Below, in pieces: positions 1 to 7,637 of a stretch of DNA of 38,485 bases (within the stretch, counting starts at the first letter, position 1; each line of letters starts with the position of its first letter). The DNA comes from an uncultured Lachnospiraceae bacterium (GTDB lineage: Bacteria > Bacillota > Clostridia > Lachnospirales > Lachnospiraceae). The position numbers and the translations under genes were made by a program. The stretch spans positions 1 to 38,485 of the forward strand of contig CAMJPD010000007.1 of assembly GCA_946407765.1 (NCBI GenBank), read 5' to 3'. Under the pieces are notes generated by a model that saw only the letters and a list, made by a program, of their open reading frames with translations, searched no databases and had not been told where the DNA came from.

Positions 1-248
1 TCAAGAAATTCTTTTTTAAATATTCCAAGACTTTGTAAATATTCTATATCATCTTTTTCAAACTTAAGATTTTTAATATATTCTACTAATTCATCTAAAC
101 CACAAAAAACTGCAAAACCGTTACCATATGGATTGTTTCTATAAAACATGTCAAAACATGCATATGGTTCATCTTCGCCATATTCATTGTAGGAAGATTG
201 CATCATGAGCAACTCATAATAATCTGTAAGAAGTGTTAAATTTCTCAT
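1..248 (-). CDS. pncB: Nicotinate phosphoribosyltransferase, N-terminal part (cut by window edge)
   Basis: Too short for simple ORF calling, but the reverse strand from 248 reads an open frame of 82 codons starting MRNLTLLTDYYELLMMQSSY and running off the left edge. The NLTLLTDYYELLMM opening and the following YACFDMFYRNNPYGNGFAVFCGL segment are typical of the N-terminus of nicotinate phosphoribosyltransferase, the NAD salvage enzyme that joins nicotinate to PRPP. The ATG at 246-248 is preceded by ATAGGATA about 6 nt upstream. It follows the amidase gene by 16 nt and is probably the last visible member of the hup-to-pncB operon. The catalytic part lies outside the window, so assignment rests on the N-terminal signature only. 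Confidence 0.85.
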   Translation of the reverse strand, partial: MRNLTLLTDYYELLMMQSSYNEYGEDEPYACFDMFYRNNPYGNGFAVFCGLDELVEYIKNLKFEKDDIEYLQSLGIFKKEFL

Positions 249-264
249 ATTATCCTATTATTAT

Positions 265-1182
265 TTAATCACTAAAATTTTCTAGTGGTATGCAGTAAAT
301 TGCTAGTGCGAGCCTGCTTGCAAGCTCTTTAAGTCTATCTGGGGTATGCAGAGATGCCTTGTCTCCAAGTTCTATATCTATACTTGGTATCTTAGTATAA
401 GACATTTGAGTTAGGTCCATAGGTAGTTTGCCACTACCAAAAATTTTCTCTCCTTGAGATGCTAGAGCTGCGACAATAGTATCTCCAAGTAAATCATTCT
501 TCTCAAATGTTTCACTTACTGGATACATTCTTCTATACTTCTTGCTGCTTGGTGTGGAACAATAAAAAATTCCTTTATCAGTATCTGTAGAGTCATAATG
601 TAATGAAATATGCATATCTGCATAATTATTAGCAAGAACTGTCCTTGCAATATTATCAAGCTGGGTATCTATCTGCTCTCTTATCATAAGAACATCATAA
701 CCCATTTCTAAAAGTTCTTCCTTAAGGTACATTGCAAGAAGAAGTACTACTTCAGATTCTTTTACTCCACTAAGAAAGGTCATTCCCTTAGATATAGCAC
801 TACTATAAACTTCCCCTTCCTTTGTAGTTCCCCCTGTAACCTTTGGTGAACCATCTGGGTGAGATAGAGTTGTAGTTCCTTGTGGTATTTCTGTTCCATG
901 TCCTGCATTTATGGCAATGACAGGGGCAAAACGTCCTAGAATTACTTTTCTTTCTTTTTGTTTATATAAATATGCTGTTCCAGTTTTTATCTTAGAAAAC
1001 TCAGCAAACTCCATATCGTCACTAATACTTACTGGAATTTTGTCATATTTGCTTACTTCTTCCTCGGTTTCACTCTGACTAACTTCACTAGAAGTTACTA
1101 CTCCATTAGTGCAAGATGTAAAAACTATTGCCATAGATAATACTATTGCAACAATAAAAACAATATTTTTATTAATTTTCAT
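265..1182 (-). CDS. N-acetylmuramoyl-L-alanine amidase (Amidase_3), probable lipoprotein
   Basis: Predicted zinc amidase that cleaves the lactyl-peptide bond of peptidoglycan. Numbering from the ATG at 1180-1182 (305 residues): hydrophobic N-terminus ending FTSC (C24) looks like a slightly off-consensus lipobox; an acidic Ser/Glu linker follows; the Amidase_3 domain starts near residue 86 with INAGHG (H95), KESEVVL (E142), HISLHYDS (H195) and IDIELGD (E271), the expected zinc and catalytic residues. A longer frame beginning at 1203 (MWWHNQI...) exists but runs inside mnmA; the ATG at 1182 overlaps the mnmA stop as TAATG, with GGTGG upstream, and gives a proper signal peptide, so it was chosen. 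Downstream of mnmA and upstream of pncB. Likely surface-attached cell wall hydrolase. Confidence 0.85.
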   Translation of the reverse strand: MKINKNIVFIVAIVLSMAIVFTSCTNGVVTSSEVSQSETEEEVSKYDKIPVSISDDMEFAEFSKIKTGTAYLYKQKERKVILGRFAPVIAINAGHGTEIPQGTTTLSHPDGSPKVTGGTTKEGEVYSSAISKGMTFLSGVKESEVVLLLAMYLKEELLEMGYDVLMIREQIDTQLDNIARTVLANNYADMHISLHYDSTDTDKGIFYCSTPSSKKYRRMYPVSETFEKNDLLGDTIVAALASQGEKIFGSGKLPMDLTQMSYTKIPSIDIELGDKASLHTPDRLKELASRLALAIYCIPLENFSD

Positions 1183-2300
1183 TATTTGATTATGCCACCA
1201 CATAATATCTTATCATCTATATAGAAAACGGCACTTTGACCTCTAGCTATTGCTCTAACCTTCTTATCAAACCTAAACTTATATACGCCATTTCCTTCTT
1301 TAGATAGTATACCATATTCGCCATTATCTTTATAGCGTATTTTACATAGGGCTCTTGTAGGTTCTGCTATATCTTCATATACTTGGAAATTAACATTATC
1401 GCAATATAGCTCATCTTTATATAAGTCTTCATCGCTAACTAATGTTACTAGATTTTTTTCTACATCTATATCTCCAACGAATGCTCTATCAGTAAATTTT
1501 AATTTACTCTTCTTATTAATTGTTCCGACATCAATAGAAATTCCTCTACGCTGTCCTATAGTATAATTAATTATTCCTTCATGCCACCCAAGTATAGTTC
1601 CTTCTTTATCAACAAAATAACCTTTTTGGAGGAAGGGAATTTCATTTTCTCCTGATGCAATTCTTTCTCTATAATCGGCACCAAGTTTTTCATCTCTTAT
1701 AAATCTTTTATAATCGCCATCCTTAATAAAACATATATCGAAAGAGTCTCTCTTGTTGGAAAGAGTAATCCCACTATCCTCTGCCATCTTTCTAACTTGA
1801 ACTTTTGTATAATCTGCAAGCGGTAAGATTAAATCTTTTAATTGATCTTGAGTTAGATCATATAAAATATATGATTGATCCTTTTCGGCATATTTACTCT
1901 TAGCTATTGCATATCTTTTTGTTTCTTCATCATATATTACTCTTGCATAATGTCCTGTTGCAATTTTATCTGCGCCAAACTTTTCTTTAGCATCTAATAA
2001 AAATTTAAATTTCACATATCTATTACATACTGCACACGGATTTGGAGTTCTTGCATTAAGATAATCATCTACAAATTTACTGATAACATGATCTCTAAAT
2101 TCTTTTCTCATATCTATGACATGATGTTCTATACCTAAAAACTTAGCAAGATTTTTTGCATCTTCTATGTCGCTATTACTTGGAGTGTTTTCATAAACTT
2201 GCATAGTAACGCCAATGACTTCGTATCCAAGGTTCATAAGATAGCGGGCGCTATATGAAGAATCAACTCCACCTGAAAGACCCAAAACAACTTTCATCAT
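1182..2300 (-). CDS. mnmA: tRNA-specific 2-thiouridylase MnmA
   Basis: Installs the 2-thio group on wobble uridine 34 of tRNA-Lys, -Glu and -Gln in the cytoplasm. Seen: PP-loop SGGVDS (residues 9-14), NPCAVCNRYVKF with the catalytic Cys (C92), FDICFIKDGDY with the second active-site Cys (C190), and the GQRRGI segment of the central domain. Length 372 is normal. Two tandem ATG codons (2298-2300 and 2295-2297) overlap the tsaE stop; AGGAGG at about 2304-2309 is better spaced for the second ATG, so the true start may be 2297. Shares the TAATG overlap with the amidase gene downstream, implying translational coupling. Confidence 0.97.
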   Translation of the reverse strand: MMKVVLGLSGGVDSSYSARYLMNLGYEVIGVTMQVYENTPSNSDIEDAKNLAKFLGIEHHVIDMRKEFRDHVISKFVDDYLNARTPNPCAVCNRYVKFKFLLDAKEKFGADKIATGHYARVIYDEETKRYAIAKSKYAEKDQSYILYDLTQDQLKDLILPLADYTKVQVRKMAEDSGITLSNKRDSFDICFIKDGDYKRFIRDEKLGADYRERIASGENEIPFLQKGYFVDKEGTILGWHEGIINYTIGQRRGISIDVGTINKKSKLKFTDRAFVGDIDVEKNLVTLVSDEDLYKDELYCDNVNFQVYEDIAEPTRALCKIRYKDNGEYGILSKEGNGVYKFRFDKKVRAIARGQSAVFYIDDKILCGGIIK

Positions 2301-2731
2301 ATTCCTCCTATTTCTATATTGCGCACATTCCCTTCTATCTCAATTTTCACATCTATTGTTTTTTCATCTGGAAGCAGGTCTCTTATTTTATCTCCCCACT
2401 CTATCAGACATAAAGAATTATCTTTATATAAGTATTCAAAAAAACCTATATTATCTAATTCACTAGTATCTTTAATTCTATAGACATCAAAATGATATAG
2501 ATGTTTAAAGGTTTTATCTTGAGTAGTATATTCTTTAATTATAGTAAATGTTGGAGAAGTTATTTCTGATTTTATCTTAAGGGCAGATGCTATTTTTTTA
2601 GATAAAGCAGTTTTACCTGCTCCTAAGTCCCCGCTCATAGAAATTATATTTTTATCTTTATTAGAATTAGATATTAAAAACTTTGCTACATCTATTAATT
2701 TTTCTTCTTCACCTATCTTAAACTTTTTCAT
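2297..2731 (-). CDS. tsaE: tRNA threonylcarbamoyladenosine biosynthesis ATPase TsaE (YjeE)
   Basis: Small P-loop ATPase that works with TsaB/TsaD to make the t6A modification at tRNA position 37. Seen: Walker A GDLGAGKT (residues 34-41), followed by TSPTFTIIKEY and YHFDVYRIKD, both hallmarks of the family, and LCLIEWGDKI near residue 110. Length 144 is typical. Its start overlaps the end of the upstream YcxB-like gene by 14 nt and its TGA stop overlaps the mnmA start. Neighbouring tsaB/tsaD genes are not in the window. Confidence 0.95.
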   Translation of the reverse strand: MKKFKIGEEEKLIDVAKFLISNSNKDKNIISMSGDLGAGKTALSKKIASALKIKSEITSPTFTIIKEYTTQDKTFKHLYHFDVYRIKDTSELDNIGFFEYLYKDNSLCLIEWGDKIRDLLPDEKTIDVKIEIEGNVRNIEIGGI

Positions 2732-3416
2732 CTTTATTATCTAAATTTTTAGCAAGGTTTGCGAGCTCTTGCAAACTTTTTTCTTTCTTGTTGTTATTTA
2801 CAATGCTAGTATTTTTTTCATCCCTTGGAGATACCACATTTTCTGAACCTGAGCCTATATTTACTTCTTGGTCAGGTGTTAGTGGTTTTGGAGGACGGTT
2901 TTCTTTCTTTAATACCTCCATTGCTATATCATGCTTTTCCTTAGAATATTGATAAACTTCATCGAATTTATCGTTATTTCCTAGAACGGATTTCGGTAAT
3001 ATAAAACCATGAAGAGTATCCATCATAAAAAGTAGCATAGTAGGGCGCTTTTTTATCTTATATATCTGTTCCCAAAGGAGGTGGCCCTTCTTACCTTCTA
3101 TAATGATATTAAGTCCATCATCACCTATTTCTAATTCTACTTCCTTTTGAGGATTTACTTTTTCTCTTGCACTTACTCTAAACCAAATTAGTATGGGAGA
3201 AATTATAGGAAATAAAATTGCACAAAAGAAAATTAGAATCTTTTGCATATCACTTAAAACTGAAATCTTTCCACTAACTAAAAGATAAATACCTGCTGCC
3301 CACGCTGCAAGTGTAAATAAAACATTAAATATTCCATTAACAGAAAATATTGTATAGTAAATTGATGATTGCCATATATCTATTTTACTTAACTTGAATT
3401 TAAAATTGTATTTCAT
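2718..3416 (-). CDS. YcxB-like membrane protein of unknown function
   Basis: 232 residues. The N-terminal third has two membrane segments (roughly residues 27-48 and 59-82), followed by a cytoplasmic region (EVELEIGDDGLNIIIEGKKGHLLWEQIYKIKKRPTMLLFM, written here only as the stretch around residues 104-143) that resembles the YcxB-like domain, a PH-like beta fold. The C-terminal 60 residues are charged, low-complexity and probably disordered (KNTSIVNNNKKEKS). Start ATG lies 9 nt after the prfB stop with only a weak ribosome binding site, suggesting coupling to prfB. The family has no firmly known function, and none is inferred here beyond membrane association. Confidence 0.7.
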   Translation of the reverse strand: MKYNFKFKLSKIDIWQSSIYYTIFSVNGIFNVLFTLAAWAAGIYLLVSGKISVLSDMQKILIFFCAILFPIISPILIWFRVSAREKVNPQKEVELEIGDDGLNIIIEGKKGHLLWEQIYKIKKRPTMLLFMMDTLHGFILPKSVLGNNDKFDEVYQYSKEKHDIAMEVLKKENRPPKPLTPDQEVNIGSGSENVVSPRDEKNTSIVNNNKKEKSLQELANLAKNLDNKDEKV

Positions 3417-3425
3417 AATGTATAT

Positions 3426-4562
3426 TTATTCTGCATCTACTGCTTTTCTATCAGGACAACCAAGTTGTTGCCACTTAAGATATGCACTTATAAATCTATC
3501 TATATCTCCATCAAGTACTGCAGTTGAATTGCTTGTTTCTTCTCCTGTTCTTAAATCTTTTACAAGTCTATATGGTTGTAAGAAGTATGATCTAATTTGT
3601 GAGCCCCATCCATTCTCCTTAACTTCACCTCTTATGTCTGACCATTTTGCATCTGCCTGTTGCTTTTTTAACATATAGAGTTTTGTTTTAAGCATTTGGA
3701 GAGCTTTTTCTTTATTTTGGAATTGACTTCTTTCTTCTTGGCAATTTACAACTATACCTGTTGCCTTATGAACTATTCTTACTGCTGATGAAGTTTTATT
3801 AATATGTTGGCCGCCTGCTCCAGATGATCTATAAGCTGTCATTTCGTACTCGTCATCTTTTATTTCTATATCAAGATCTTCCTTCAAGTCTGGCATTACT
3901 TCACAACGAACGAATGAAGTCTCTCTCTTTCCTTGTGCGTTGTATGGTGACATACGAACAAGTCTATGAACTCCATTCTCAGAACGCATAAATCCGTAAG
4001 CATATTCACCTTCAATTCTAAACACTACTGTTTTAATTCCGACTACATCACCTTCTTCAAAGTCTATAACTGTGCACTTAAATCCTTTACGTTCTGCAAA
4101 TCTTGTATACATTCTATAAAGTATAGATGCCCAGTCACAGCTTTCTGTTCCACCAGAGCCAGCAAAAATTGACACGACTGCATTTTCTGCATCATACTCA
4201 CCAGAAAATAAAAGTTTAGTATGTATTTCTTCTAACTCATCCTTGAATAATTTAATTTCTGATTCTATTTCCTTAACAAGAGATTCATCATTAGTTTCGT
4301 ATCCCATTTCAATCAATGTTTCTATGTCTTCATATGTCTGGCTGAGTCTTTCAAAATCTGAAACTTCACTTTTTAATATCTTAGATTCTCTTGCGAGTTT
4401 ATTAGCTTTATCTACATCATTCCAGAATGTTGGTTCTTGCATTGCAAGATCTATTTCTGAAATTCTATTTTTTTTCACATCCAAATTTAAAGCCCCTTTT
4501 ACTTCTGAAAGTGGCTTTGCTAGTTCATTCAATGTACTTTTAAAATTATCGAGTTCTATCAT
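3426..4562 (-). CDS. prfB: Peptide chain release factor 2, encoded without the programmed frameshift
   Basis: Recognises UGA/UAA stop codons and triggers peptide release. 378 residues with the GGQ hydrolysis motif at 250-252 (SSGAGGQHINKTSSA). The usual +1 frameshift site with an in-frame UGA near codon 26 is absent: the frame is continuous through K22-G-A-L-N-L-D28, although the local sequence still reads GGGGCTTTAAA, resembling a degenerate slippery site. The stop-codon recognition tripeptide, normally SPF at 205-207, reads SPY here (codons at 3942-3950). The start ATG at 4560-4562 follows divIC by 7 nt and lacks a clear Shine-Dalgarno. Downstream of divIC in the hup operon. Identity is secure; RF1 is excluded by the SPF-type loop and N-terminal domain. 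Confidence 0.96.
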   Translation of the reverse strand: MIELDNFKSTLNELAKPLSEVKGALNLDVKKNRISEIDLAMQEPTFWNDVDKANKLARESKILKSEVSDFERLSQTYEDIETLIEMGYETNDESLVKEIESEIKLFKDELEEIHTKLLFSGEYDAENAVVSIFAGSGGTESCDWASILYRMYTRFAERKGFKCTVIDFEEGDVVGIKTVVFRIEGEYAYGFMRSENGVHRLVRMSPYNAQGKRETSFVRCEVMPDLKEDLDIEIKDDEYEMTAYRSSGAGGQHINKTSSAVRIVHKATGIVVNCQEERSQFQNKEKALQMLKTKLYMLKKQQADAKWSDIRGEVKENGWGSQIRSYFLQPYRLVKDLRTGEETSNSTAVLDGDIDRFISAYLKWQQLGCPDRKAVDAE

Positions 4563-4569
4563 TTTTTAA

Positions 4570-4860
4570 TTATTCACTAGGTTTAATAATTATTTCGTCT
4601 GGACCTATTAGTCCGTGCTTTTGTCTTGCTATATCTTCTATATATTCTTTCGTCTTTTGGAAAGTTTGCTTTTTCTTTAAATCTACTTCCCTGCTTTCTT
4701 CGTATGCAATATTTGCCTCTATACTTTCTATTGATCTTTCAACTTCGGCTTGCTTTGCTATTGCACCAATTTGTTGCTTCTTGGCAAATGCAATTAAAAC
4801 CCATAAAACGACTATGAGGAAAATTAGAATTATTTTATTTTTAATTATTTTTTTCAACAT
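4570..4860 (-). CDS. divIC: Septum formation initiator protein DivIC/FtsB family
   Basis: Small bitopic division protein: a Lys-rich N-terminus, one membrane span (IILIFLIVVLWVLIAFA, about residues 9-25), then a coiled-coil of about 45 residues (EVERSIESIEANIAYEESREV) and the KEYIEDIARQKHGLI segment typical of FtsB/DivIC. Expected to act with FtsL/DivIB in the septal complex. A longer frame starting at 4914 lies within the S4 gene; the internal ATG at 4858-4860 has AAGG 8 nt upstream and gives the conventional topology (96 residues), so it was chosen. It overlaps the S4 gene end. The S4-divIC adjacency matches B. subtilis yabO-divIC, but yabP and yabQ are missing. Confidence 0.85.
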   Translation of the reverse strand: MLKKIIKNKIILIFLIVVLWVLIAFAKKQQIGAIAKQAEVERSIESIEANIAYEESREVDLKKKQTFQKTKEYIEDIARQKHGLIGPDEIIIKPSE

Positions 4861-5044
4861 TTTCTGCCTTATGATTAATAATGCGTGCTCCGAATTGAAT
4901 GGAAATTTGATCATTTTCCTTCACTTCGTATGAAGCACGCACTACTTTGCCATTCACCAAGACGCATCCATTGTCACATAATTTGTTGGCAATGGTGCGC
5001 CTCTTAATGACTTGTTTAACTTTTAAATACTTATCAAGTCTCAA
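4841..5044 (-). CDS. rqcP: S4-domain RNA-binding protein, RqcP/YabO-like
   Basis: 67 residues consisting of an S4 RNA-binding domain: RLDKYLKVKQVIKRRTIANK, then CDNGCVLVNGKVVRASYEVKEND. Members of this small family (B. subtilis YabO, now RqcP) bind the 50S subunit and assist RqcH-driven poly-alanine tailing of stalled peptides. Placement between hup and divIC is the conserved Firmicutes position. The only plausible start is TTG at 5042-5044; the upstream AAAGGA lies just 1 nt before it, an unusually tight spacing. Slightly shorter than B. subtilis RqcP at the C-terminus. Confidence 0.85.
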   Translation of the reverse strand: MRLDKYLKVKQVIKRRTIANKLCDNGCVLVNGKVVRASYEVKENDQISIQFGARIINHKAENVEKNN

Positions 5045-5074
5045 GTCCTTTATTATAAATAAAGTTCTTAATTA

Positions 5075-5350
5075 TTAGCTATTGATGAGTTCTTTAAAGC
5101 TTTTTGCTGGTTTGAATTTAGGAGCCTTAGAAGCCTTGATTTTGATAGCTTCCTTAGTCTTTGGGTTGATACCTTCACGTTCTTTTCTCTTAGAAACTTC
5201 GAATGTTCCAAAGCCAGAAATTGCTACTTTGCTATCACTCTTAAGTTCTTTCTCAATAATACCTGTAAAAGCGTTGATAACACCTTCTGCTTCCTTCTTA
5301 CCAAGTCCTGTCTTTTCTGCTAAAGCTACTATTAATTCAGATTTATTCAT
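5075..5350 (-). CDS. hup: DNA-binding protein HU
   Basis: Histone-like nucleoid protein of 91 residues (MNKSELIVALAEKTGLGKKEAE...), with the DNA-arm segment GFGTFEVSKRKEREGINPKT and C-terminal APKFKPAKSFKELI. Works as a dimer that bends DNA. AGGAGGA precedes the ATG at 5348-5350 and a near-consensus promoter lies about 55 nt upstream. It is the first gene of the housekeeping operon that runs left to pncB. In B. subtilis and clostridia hup commonly precedes the yabO-type S4 gene, which supports the annotation of both. Confidence 0.97.
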   Translation of the reverse strand: MNKSELIVALAEKTGLGKKEAEGVINAFTGIIEKELKSDSKVAISGFGTFEVSKRKEREGINPKTKEAIKIKASKAPKFKPAKSFKELINS

Positions 5351-5405
5351 ATTTCCTCCTGTAACGAAAAAGCTTATATTTTTCGCTCTTTTTTAATATT
5401 TGCTT

Positions 5406-5434
5406 ATTTTACCTATATTTTTACTATTTGTCAA
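5406..5434 (-). promoter_or_regulatory. Sigma-A-type promoter of hup
   Basis: On the minus strand TTGACA (plus 5429-5434), a 17-nt spacer, then TAAAAT (plus 5406-5411): a perfect -35 box and near-perfect -10 box. The promoter is covered by inverted repeats (see the separate repeat entry). Confidence 0.85.
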
Positions 5435-5455
5435 GCAAAATAGGTAAAAATATAG
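5407..5455. repeat. Inverted repeats overlapping the hup promoter (operator-like)
   Basis: A perfect 12-bp inverted repeat: CTATATTTTTAC at 5413-5424 and GTAAAAATATAG at 5444-5455. A second, overlapping 10-bp pair is TTTTACCTAT (5407-5416) and ATAGGTAAAA (5440-5449). The -35 box lies in the loop and the left arms fill the spacer and touch the -10 box, a layout expected of a repressor operator. The regulator is unknown; HU autoregulation is one possibility. Confidence 0.5.
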
Positions 5456-5523
5456 ATTTTAAGGCACTTTTTTTGGTACAAGCCTATTTGGACTTTTTTA
5501 TGGCCATCTTAGGCAAATGATGA

Positions 5524-5541
5524 ACAAATTCTAAAATTTGT
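5524..5541 (-). terminator. Hairpin immediately after groEL stop (weak terminator candidate)
   Basis: Perfect 7-bp arms ACAAATT/AATTTGT with a 4-nt loop directly after the groEL stop codon. The stem is AT-only and there is no T-tract behind it, so it may stabilise the 3' end rather than terminate. No better terminator is visible between groEL and hup. Confidence 0.25.
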
Positions 5542-7167
5542 TTACATCATTCCCATTCCGCCTGCTCCGCCACCTGGCATAGGAGGGAGTGGTTCTTTTT
5601 TAGAAACTACAGCGGCCTCTGTTGTAAGAAGTGTGCTTGCAATTGAAGCAGCATTTTGAAGAGCACATCTTGTAACTTTGGCAGGATCCAAAATTCCAGA
5701 GTCAATCATATTTACATATGCATCAGTGTATGCATCATATCCCATATCAGCATTTGAATTTTTAACTTTGTCTACAACTATAGATCCATCAACACCTGCA
5801 TTTTCTGCAATCTTATGAAGTGGTGCTTCAAGAGCTTTAAGAACTATGTTGGCTCCTGTCTTCTCATCACCTTCTAAACTATCAACTACCTTTTTTACAT
5901 CCTTGATTGCATGTATGAATGCTGAACCACCACCTGCAATAATTCCCTCTTCTACTGCAGCCTTAGTTGCATTAAGTGCATCTTCTATACGAAGCTTCTT
6001 CTCTTTCATTTCTGTTTCTGTTGTTGCACCAACTTTAATTACTGCAACTCCACCAGATAATTTTGCAAGACGCTCTTGTAATTTTTCTTTATCAAATTCA
6101 GAAGTAGATGATGCAATCTGTGCCTTGATTTGTTCTACTCTATTCTTAATTTCTGTCTTATCTCCAAGGCCATCTACAATTATTGTATCATCCTTTGTTA
6201 CTTTAACAGACTTAGCCTTTCCACAATCTGCTATTGTTGCATCTTTTAATTCCTTACCAAGATCTTCACTAATTACTGAACCTCCTGTGAGAATTGCAAG
6301 ATCTGCAAGCATTTCTTTCTTTCTATCGCCATATCCTGGAGCCTTAACTGCACATACATTGAATGTTCCACGAAGTTTATTAACTATAAGTGCTGTAAGA
6401 GCTTCACCTTCAATATCATCTGCAACAATTAAAAGCTTAGAGCTACTCTTAACTATTTCTTCAAGAAGTGGGAGTATATCTTGAAGATTGCTAATCTTCT
6501 TATCTGTTATAAATATATATGGGCTATCAAGATCACATTCCATCTTCTCTGTATCTGTACATAGATATGCACTAACATAGCCACGATCGAATTTCATTCC
6601 TTCTACTACATCAAGTTCTGTCTTCATTGTCTTAGATTCTTCTACAGTGATGACGCCATCTTTAGTAACTTTCTCCATTGCATCTGCAACAAGTTCACCT
6701 ACTGTATCATCTCCTGCACTTATTGCTGCAACTCTTGAAATCTGATTCTTACCGCCTACTGCCTTGCTTTGTTTTTTGATTGATTCTACAACTTCATCTA
6801 CAGCTTTCTGCATACCTTTTCTGAGTATGATTGGATTAGCTCCTGCTGCAAGATTCTTCATACCTTCATGAACCATGGCTCCAGCAAGAACTGTTGCTGT
6901 TGTTGTTCCATCACCTGCAGTATCATTAGTTTTTGCTGCAACTTCCTTAACAAGTTGAGCACCAAGATTTTCAAAACCATCTTCAAGTTCTATTTCCTTA
7001 GCAATTGTTACACCATCATTAATAATTTGTGGTGCACCATAACTTTTCTCTAATACTACATTTCTGCCCTTAGGTCCTAGAGTAACTGACACAGCATCAA
7101 CTACTGCCTGAACTCCTGCCTCAAGAGCAACTCTTGCTTCGTCGCTTGATTTAATTAATTTTGCCAT
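5542..7167 (-). CDS. groL: Chaperonin GroEL (Hsp60)
   Basis: 541 residues, the standard length, opening [40 protein letters not shown] in family style with the ATP-binding [11 protein letters not shown] motif near residues 86-96 and ending in the Gly-Met-rich tail GGAGGMGMM. Forms the tetradecameric folding chamber with GroES as lid. ATAGGAGG precedes the ATG; groES ends 29 nt upstream, so the two form the classical groESL operon under CIRCE control. No unusual features. Confidence 0.99.
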   Translation of the reverse strand: MAKLIKSSDEARVALEAGVQAVVDAVSVTLGPKGRNVVLEKSYGAPQIINDGVTIAKEIELEDGFENLGAQLVKEVAAKTNDTAGDGTTTATVLAGAMVHEGMKNLAAGANPIILRKGMQKAVDEVVESIKKQSKAVGGKNQISRVAAISAGDDTVGELVADAMEKVTKDGVITVEESKTMKTELDVVEGMKFDRGYVSAYLCTDTEKMECDLDSPYIFITDKKISNLQDILPLLEEIVKSSSKLLIVADDIEGEALTALIVNKLRGTFNVCAVKAPGYGDRKKEMLADLAILTGGSVISEDLGKELKDATIADCGKAKSVKVTKDDTIIVDGLGDKTEIKNRVEQIKAQIASSTSEFDKEKLQERLAKLSGGVAVIKVGATTETEMKEKKLRIEDALNATKAAVEEGIIAGGGSAFIHAIKDVKKVVDSLEGDEKTGANIVLKALEAPLHKIAENAGVDGSIVVDKVKNSNADMGYDAYTDAYVNMIDSGILDPAKVTRCALQNAASIASTLLTTEAAVVSKKEPLPPMPGGGAGGMGMM

Positions 7168-7196
7168 TGTTATACCTCCTATATCCTACAATCCTA

Positions 7197-7481
7197 TTAT
7201 TCCATCACAGCTAGGATATCATTTTGTTTTACTATTACATATTTCTTATGGTCTATTTCTATGTCACTACCTGAATATTTTGAATATATTACATGGTCTC
7301 CTTCCTTAACGTACATTTTTACCTCATTACCGTCTACCATGCCGCCTGGGCCTACAGCAACTACCTTGCCCTCCATTGGCTTTTCCTTCTCGCCTCCTGG
7401 TAACACTATACCAGATGCAGTTTTTTCCTCAGCAATTATCTGCTCCAAAACTACCTTATCAAGTAATGGTCTAAGCTTCAT
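7197..7481 (-). CDS. groS: Co-chaperonin GroES (Hsp10)
   Basis: 94 residues: MKLRPLLDKVVLEQIIAEEKTASGIVLPGGEKEKP with the mobile loop (about residues 18-33), GGMVDGNEVKMYVKEGDHVIYSKYSGSDIEI, typical of GroES. Strong ribosome binding site ACGGAGG. First gene of the groESL operon; its leader contains a stable hairpin at about 7526-7545 and its promoter contains CIRCE, so heat-shock control by HrcA is expected although hrcA is not in the window. Confidence 0.98.
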   Translation of the reverse strand: MKLRPLLDKVVLEQIIAEEKTASGIVLPGGEKEKPMEGKVVAVGPGGMVDGNEVKMYVKEGDHVIYSKYSGSDIEIDHKKYVIVKQNDILAVME

Positions 7482-7523
7482 AATTATATCCTCCGTATTT
7501 TATTGATATTTACTATATTTTTA

Positions 7524-7543
7524 ATCATTTGCCTTAGGCAAAT
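7524..7543 (-). other. Stem-loop in the groES 5' leader
   Basis: An 8-bp perfect stem CATTTGCC/GGCAAATG around a TTA loop, lying between the transcription start expected from the promoter and the groES ribosome binding site. It is not followed by a T-tract, so it looks like a leader structure rather than a terminator. The 11-nt half TTAGGCAAATG recurs near 5512-5522, just after groEL. Coordinates are good to within a few bases. Confidence 0.5.
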
Positions 7544-7565
7544 GCCTTAAATTCTAGCGCAAGAG

Positions 7566-7594
7566 ATAATAACATAAAAAATTAGCACTGTCAA
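7566..7594 (-). promoter_or_regulatory. groESL promoter
   Basis: Minus-strand TTGACA (plus 7589-7594), 17-nt spacer, TATTAT (plus 7566-7571). The -35 box sits in the CIRCE element, so a bound repressor would block RNA polymerase directly. Confidence 0.88.
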
Positions 7595-7608
7595 GGTCAG
7601 AGTGCTAA
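7582..7608. promoter_or_regulatory. CIRCE operator (HrcA binding site)
   Basis: TTAGCACTG at 7582-7590, nine-base spacer, GAGTGCTAA at 7600-7608. This matches the CIRCE consensus TTAGCACTC-N9-GAGTGCTAA at every arm position except one (G instead of C at 7590). CIRCE is the HrcA repressor site upstream of groESL and dnaK operons. The mismatching base is also the G/C needed within the overlapping -35 TTGACA, which may explain it. Confidence 0.95.
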
Positions 7609-7637
7609 TTTTCATATTTGCCCTAAATCAGGCTTTT

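Noticed and set aside
5846..6484. 212-codon open frame on the plus strand opposite groEL
   Set aside because: It lies wholly inside an unmistakable groEL gene, its protein is Ser/Ile/Leu-rich with no recognisable family, and the long frame is explained by codon bias of the sense gene. The same reasoning removes the plus-strand frames opposite prfB, nfnA/nfnB, the rnf genes, the giant gene and uvrA.
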